Source: an uncultured Caulobacter sp. (lineage in GTDB: Bacteria > Pseudomonadota > Alphaproteobacteria > Caulobacterales > Caulobacteraceae). Taken from it: a DNA stretch of 13,706 bases. The stretch's first letter is position 1, and each line of letters starts with the position of its first letter. The notes under the pieces were generated by a model. It was not told where the DNA came from and did no database searches. It saw nothing but the letters and a program-made list of their open reading frames with translations. The translations under genes and the position numbers were made by a program. The stretch covers positions 1-13,706 of the forward strand of contig CALKHU010000053.1 in NCBI GenBank assembly GCA_937991555.1, in the 5' to 3' direction. Positions 12,009-13,706 of this stretch are shown here, piece by piece.

Positions 12009-12359
12009 ATGCAGTACATGCTCCTGATCTACGAGCCGGAAGAGCACTACGCGAACGCCAGCGAGACCCTGCTGACCGAGATCGTCGCCAAGCACATGGC
12101 CCTGTCGGCCGAGCTTCGGGAGCAAGGCGTGCTGCTCGGCGGCGACGGGCTGCAGGGCGTGGAGACGGCGACCACCGTGGTGACCGACGCCGGCGGCGCC
12201 CAGAGCCTGCACGACGGCCCGTTTGCAGAGACGAAGGAGCAGCTCGGCGGCTACTACCTCATCCACGTCGCCGACCTGGACGCGGCCCTGGCCGTGGCCC
12301 GGCGCATTCCCGTCGTGCCGGGCGGCAAGGTCGAGGTCCGGCCGGTGATGATCTACTAG
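12009..12359 (+). CDS. YCII-related (DGPF family) protein
   Basis: The 116-residue product is a small soluble protein of the YCII/DGPF family with a dimeric alpha-beta barrel fold. It begins MQYMLLIYEPEE, has the name-giving DGPF at 69-72 in LHDGPFAETKEQLGGYYLI, and ends with KVEVRPVMIY typical of the family. Such genes usually sit directly upstream of an ECF42 sigma factor and are thought to be part of, or regulated by, that system; their chemistry is not settled. GGAG (11999-12002) lies six bases before the ATG. Longer in-frame starts would read through the ECF promoter at 11933-11959 and are rejected. The next gene starts two bases after its stop. Confidence 0.93.
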   Translation: MQYMLLIYEPEEHYANASETLLTEIVAKHMALSAELREQGVLLGGDGLQGVETATTVVTDAGGAQSLHDGPFAETKEQLGGYYLIHVADLDAALAVARRIPVVPGGKVEVRPVMIY

Positions 12360-12361
12360 GC

Positions 12362-13579
12362 ATGGACACAGGCGCGGCGATCGCGGGCTCGAGAAGCCGG
12401 GTGGTCGCCGCCCTGGCCGCCCGGTTCCACGACCTCGACCTCGCCGAGGACGCCTTCGCCGACGCGACGCTGGCGGCGCTCGCCGCCTGGCCGGCCGATC
12501 CGCCGCGCGACCCCGCCGCCTGGCTGTGGCGCGCCGCCCTGCGCAAGGCCCTGGACGCGAAGCGTCGCGCCCGCACCCGCGAAACCGCGCTCCCCGATGC
12601 GCCGCCGCCCCCGCCGACGCCGGAGGACCTGGCCCTGCTGGCCGACACGCCCATTCCCGACGAGCGCCTGCGGCTGATCTTCGTCTGCTGCCACCCGGCC
12701 ATCGCGCCGGACGCCCGCGCGGCCCTGACGCTGAAGGTGGTCTGCGGCCTGTCGACCGAGCGGCTGGCGCGCGCCTTCCTGGTCGGTGAGCCGGCCATGC
12801 TGCAGCGGATCGCGCGGGCGAAGAAGAAGATCGCCGCCGCCGGCGTGCCCTTCGAGGTCCCGGGTCGTAACGCCTGGCCCGAGCGGCTCGGCGCGGTGCT
12901 GGCGACGCTGGAGATCGCCTATGCCCAGGCCTACGAGGACGCGGCCCTGGCGGGGGACGCGGCGGACTTCGCGGCCGAGGTGCTGCGTCTGTCTGGCCTG
13001 CTGGCCGAGCTGGTCCCGGACGATCCGGAGGTGCTGGCCTTCGCCGCCCTGGTGCGTTTCGCCGAGGCCCGGCGTCCCGCGCGGCTGGACGACGCCGGCG
13101 CCATGGCGCCGGTCAGCGAACAGGATGCCGCCGCATGGGACGATCGGCTGATCGCCGAGGGCGCGCGTCTGCTCGATCGCGCGGCGCGCGAAAAAAGTAC
13201 GGGCCCGTATCGGATGATGGCGGCCATCCATGCCGCCCACCTCTCGCGCGGGGAGAGCGGGGCCACGCCGTGGCCGACCATCGCGGCGCTCTATGACGCG
13301 CTCCTCCTGCTGCGGCCGGGGCCGGTCACGGCGGTCAACCGGGCGGTGGCGATCGGCGAGGCCCACGGACCGCAGGCGGGGCTGGCCGCCCTCGCCGCGG
13401 TCCCCGCGGCCCGCGATCTGTCGCGCTGGCTGCCCTGGCAGGTCGCCCGCGCCAGGCTCAACGCCTGCGCCGGCCGCCGCACGGAGGCCCTCGCCGCCTA
13501 CGACGCCGCCCTGGCGCTCGATCCCCCGCCGGCGGAGCGGCTGTACCTGGAGCGACAGAGAGCCAGCCTCACCCAATAG
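12362..13579 (+). CDS. ECF42-type RNA polymerase sigma factor with long C-terminal extension
   Basis: The 405-residue product is a sigma factor that would direct RNA polymerase to ECF-type promoters. Residues 10-75 look like sigma region 2 (LAEDAFADATLAALAAW; PAAWLWRAALRKALDAKRR). Residues 96-157 are region 4, with DERLRLIFVCCHPAIAPDARAALTLKVVCG split by the usual FVCCHP signature (107-112) and the recognition helix near 132-155. The large extension (about 170-405) has ATLEIAYAQAYED (181-193), GPYRMMAAIHAAH (281-293), ALYDALLLLRPGPVTAVNRAVAI and TPR-like helices near 365-386. That replaces the anti-sigma control of ordinary ECF factors in this group. Length and the upstream DGPF gene (two-base gap) fit group ECF42. 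Targets probably include its own promoter at 11933-11959. No anti-sigma gene is present. Confidence 0.93.
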   Translation: MDTGAAIAGSRSRVVAALAARFHDLDLAEDAFADATLAALAAWPADPPRDPAAWLWRAALRKALDAKRRARTRETALPDAPPPPPTPEDLALLADTPIPDERLRLIFVCCHPAIAPDARAALTLKVVCGLSTERLARAFLVGEPAMLQRIARAKKKIAAAGVPFEVPGRNAWPERLGAVLATLEIAYAQAYEDAALAGDAADFAAEVLRLSGLLAELVPDDPEVLAFAALVRFAEARRPARLDDAGAMAPVSEQDAAAWDDRLIAEGARLLDRAAREKSTGPYRMMAAIHAAHLSRGESGATPWPTIAALYDALLLLRPGPVTAVNRAVAIGEAHGPQAGLAALAAVPAARDLSRWLPWQVARARLNACAGRRTEALAAYDAALALDPPPAERLYLERQRASLTQ

Positions 13580-13582
13580 TCC

Positions 13583-13610
13583 GTCATGGCCCGACTTGTT
13601 CGGGCCACGC
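13583..13610. terminator. Hairpin just after the sigma-factor gene (repeat-type)
   Basis: TGGCCCGA (13587-13594) and TCGGGCCA (13600-13607) form a perfect 8-bp stem around CTTGT, starting eight bases after the stop codon. It sits in a CGTCATGGCC...CACGCATG context that I recall as a common alphaproteobacterial intergenic repeat. No T-run follows, so terminator function is plausible but unproven. Confidence 0.6.
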
Positions 13611-13630
13611 ATGAACGCTGCCGATGCCGT

Positions 13631-13670
13631 GCGTCCTTCGACACGCCGCTACGCGGCTGCTCAGGATGAC
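13631..13670 (-). repeat. Dispersed intergenic repeat, copy 2 (inverted)
   Basis: On the minus strand this matches 9981-10020 at 38 of 40 positions, including GTCATCCTGAGCAGCCGCG and TGTCGAAGGACGC. The small GCCGC/GCGGC stem is kept; one of the two differences falls in its loop (GAA versus GTA). Confidence 0.85.
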
Positions 13671-13694
13671 GTGTTGTGAAGGCTACACTCCAAC

Positions 13695-13706
13695 GTCATG
13701 GTGAGC
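13695..13706 (-). repeat. Edge fragment of a further copy of the dispersed repeat
   Basis: GTCATGGTGAGC at the window edge is the exact reverse complement of 10060-10071, the tail of copy 1. It lies 24 bases beyond copy 2, so another unit in the same orientation probably continues outside the window. Confidence 0.5.

Noticed and set aside
12356..13612. 418-codon frame antisense to the sigma-factor gene
   Set aside because: It is an Arg/Gly-rich shadow; the sense frame is a full ECF42-type sigma factor.

Overview
The window is high-GC DNA with strong G/C third-position bias from an alphaproteobacterium, most likely of the Caulobacterales (Caulobacter / Phenylobacterium / Brevundimonas group). 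The evidence is a full-length CcrM cell-cycle methyltransferase, a gene order (DUF721 gene, mutY, ccrM, with rnhB nearby) that I recall from that group, GANTC sites and TTAACCAT-type boxes in front of ccrM, and -10 elements resembling GCTANAWC. I cannot name the species.

Layout. Positions 1-174 hold the 5' part of a minus-strand DUF721 (DciA-like) gene, divergent from mutY (409-1434). ccrM (1622-2701, minus) converges on mutY and is divergent from an HPP-family membrane protein gene (2805-3563). An acyl-CoA dehydrogenase gene follows (3640-4809). It converges on the minus-strand tag-rnhB operon (6062 to 4876). Two exported-protein genes come next on the plus strand: a peptidoglycan-binding protein (6168-6608) and a Gly/Pro-rich protein with ten heptads (6919-7404). 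The minus strand then carries a six-cysteine exported protein (7500-7973) and a ygfZ-like gene (8031-8840), the latter divergent from a family-9 glycosyltransferase gene (8941-9990). A dihydroorotase-like amidohydrolase gene (10133-11467) overlaps end to end with a small two-TM protein gene (11464-11742). The last unit is a YCII/DGPF protein plus ECF42-type sigma factor operon (12009-13579).

How the genes fit together. Much of the first 6 kb concerns DNA maintenance: helicase-loader-like DUF721, MutY for A:8-oxoG, CcrM for GANTC methylation, Tag for 3-methyladenine and RNase HII for ribonucleotides. The rest is mixed housekeeping and envelope functions. The DGPF/ECF42 pair is a recognised signalling module and has a matching promoter-like motif upstream.

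The most distinctive non-coding content is a set of short palindromic repeats packed against gene 3' ends: 210-360, 1439-1610, 4812-4883, 9981-10071 and 13583-13706. Several occur as inverted pairs. In two pairs the stems differ by compensatory base changes, and two genes (rnhB and the glycosyltransferase) take their stop codon from inside a repeat. The ccrM promoter region carries four GANTC sites within 42 bp. I saw no CRISPR array, tRNA, rRNA, insertion sequence or phage gene.
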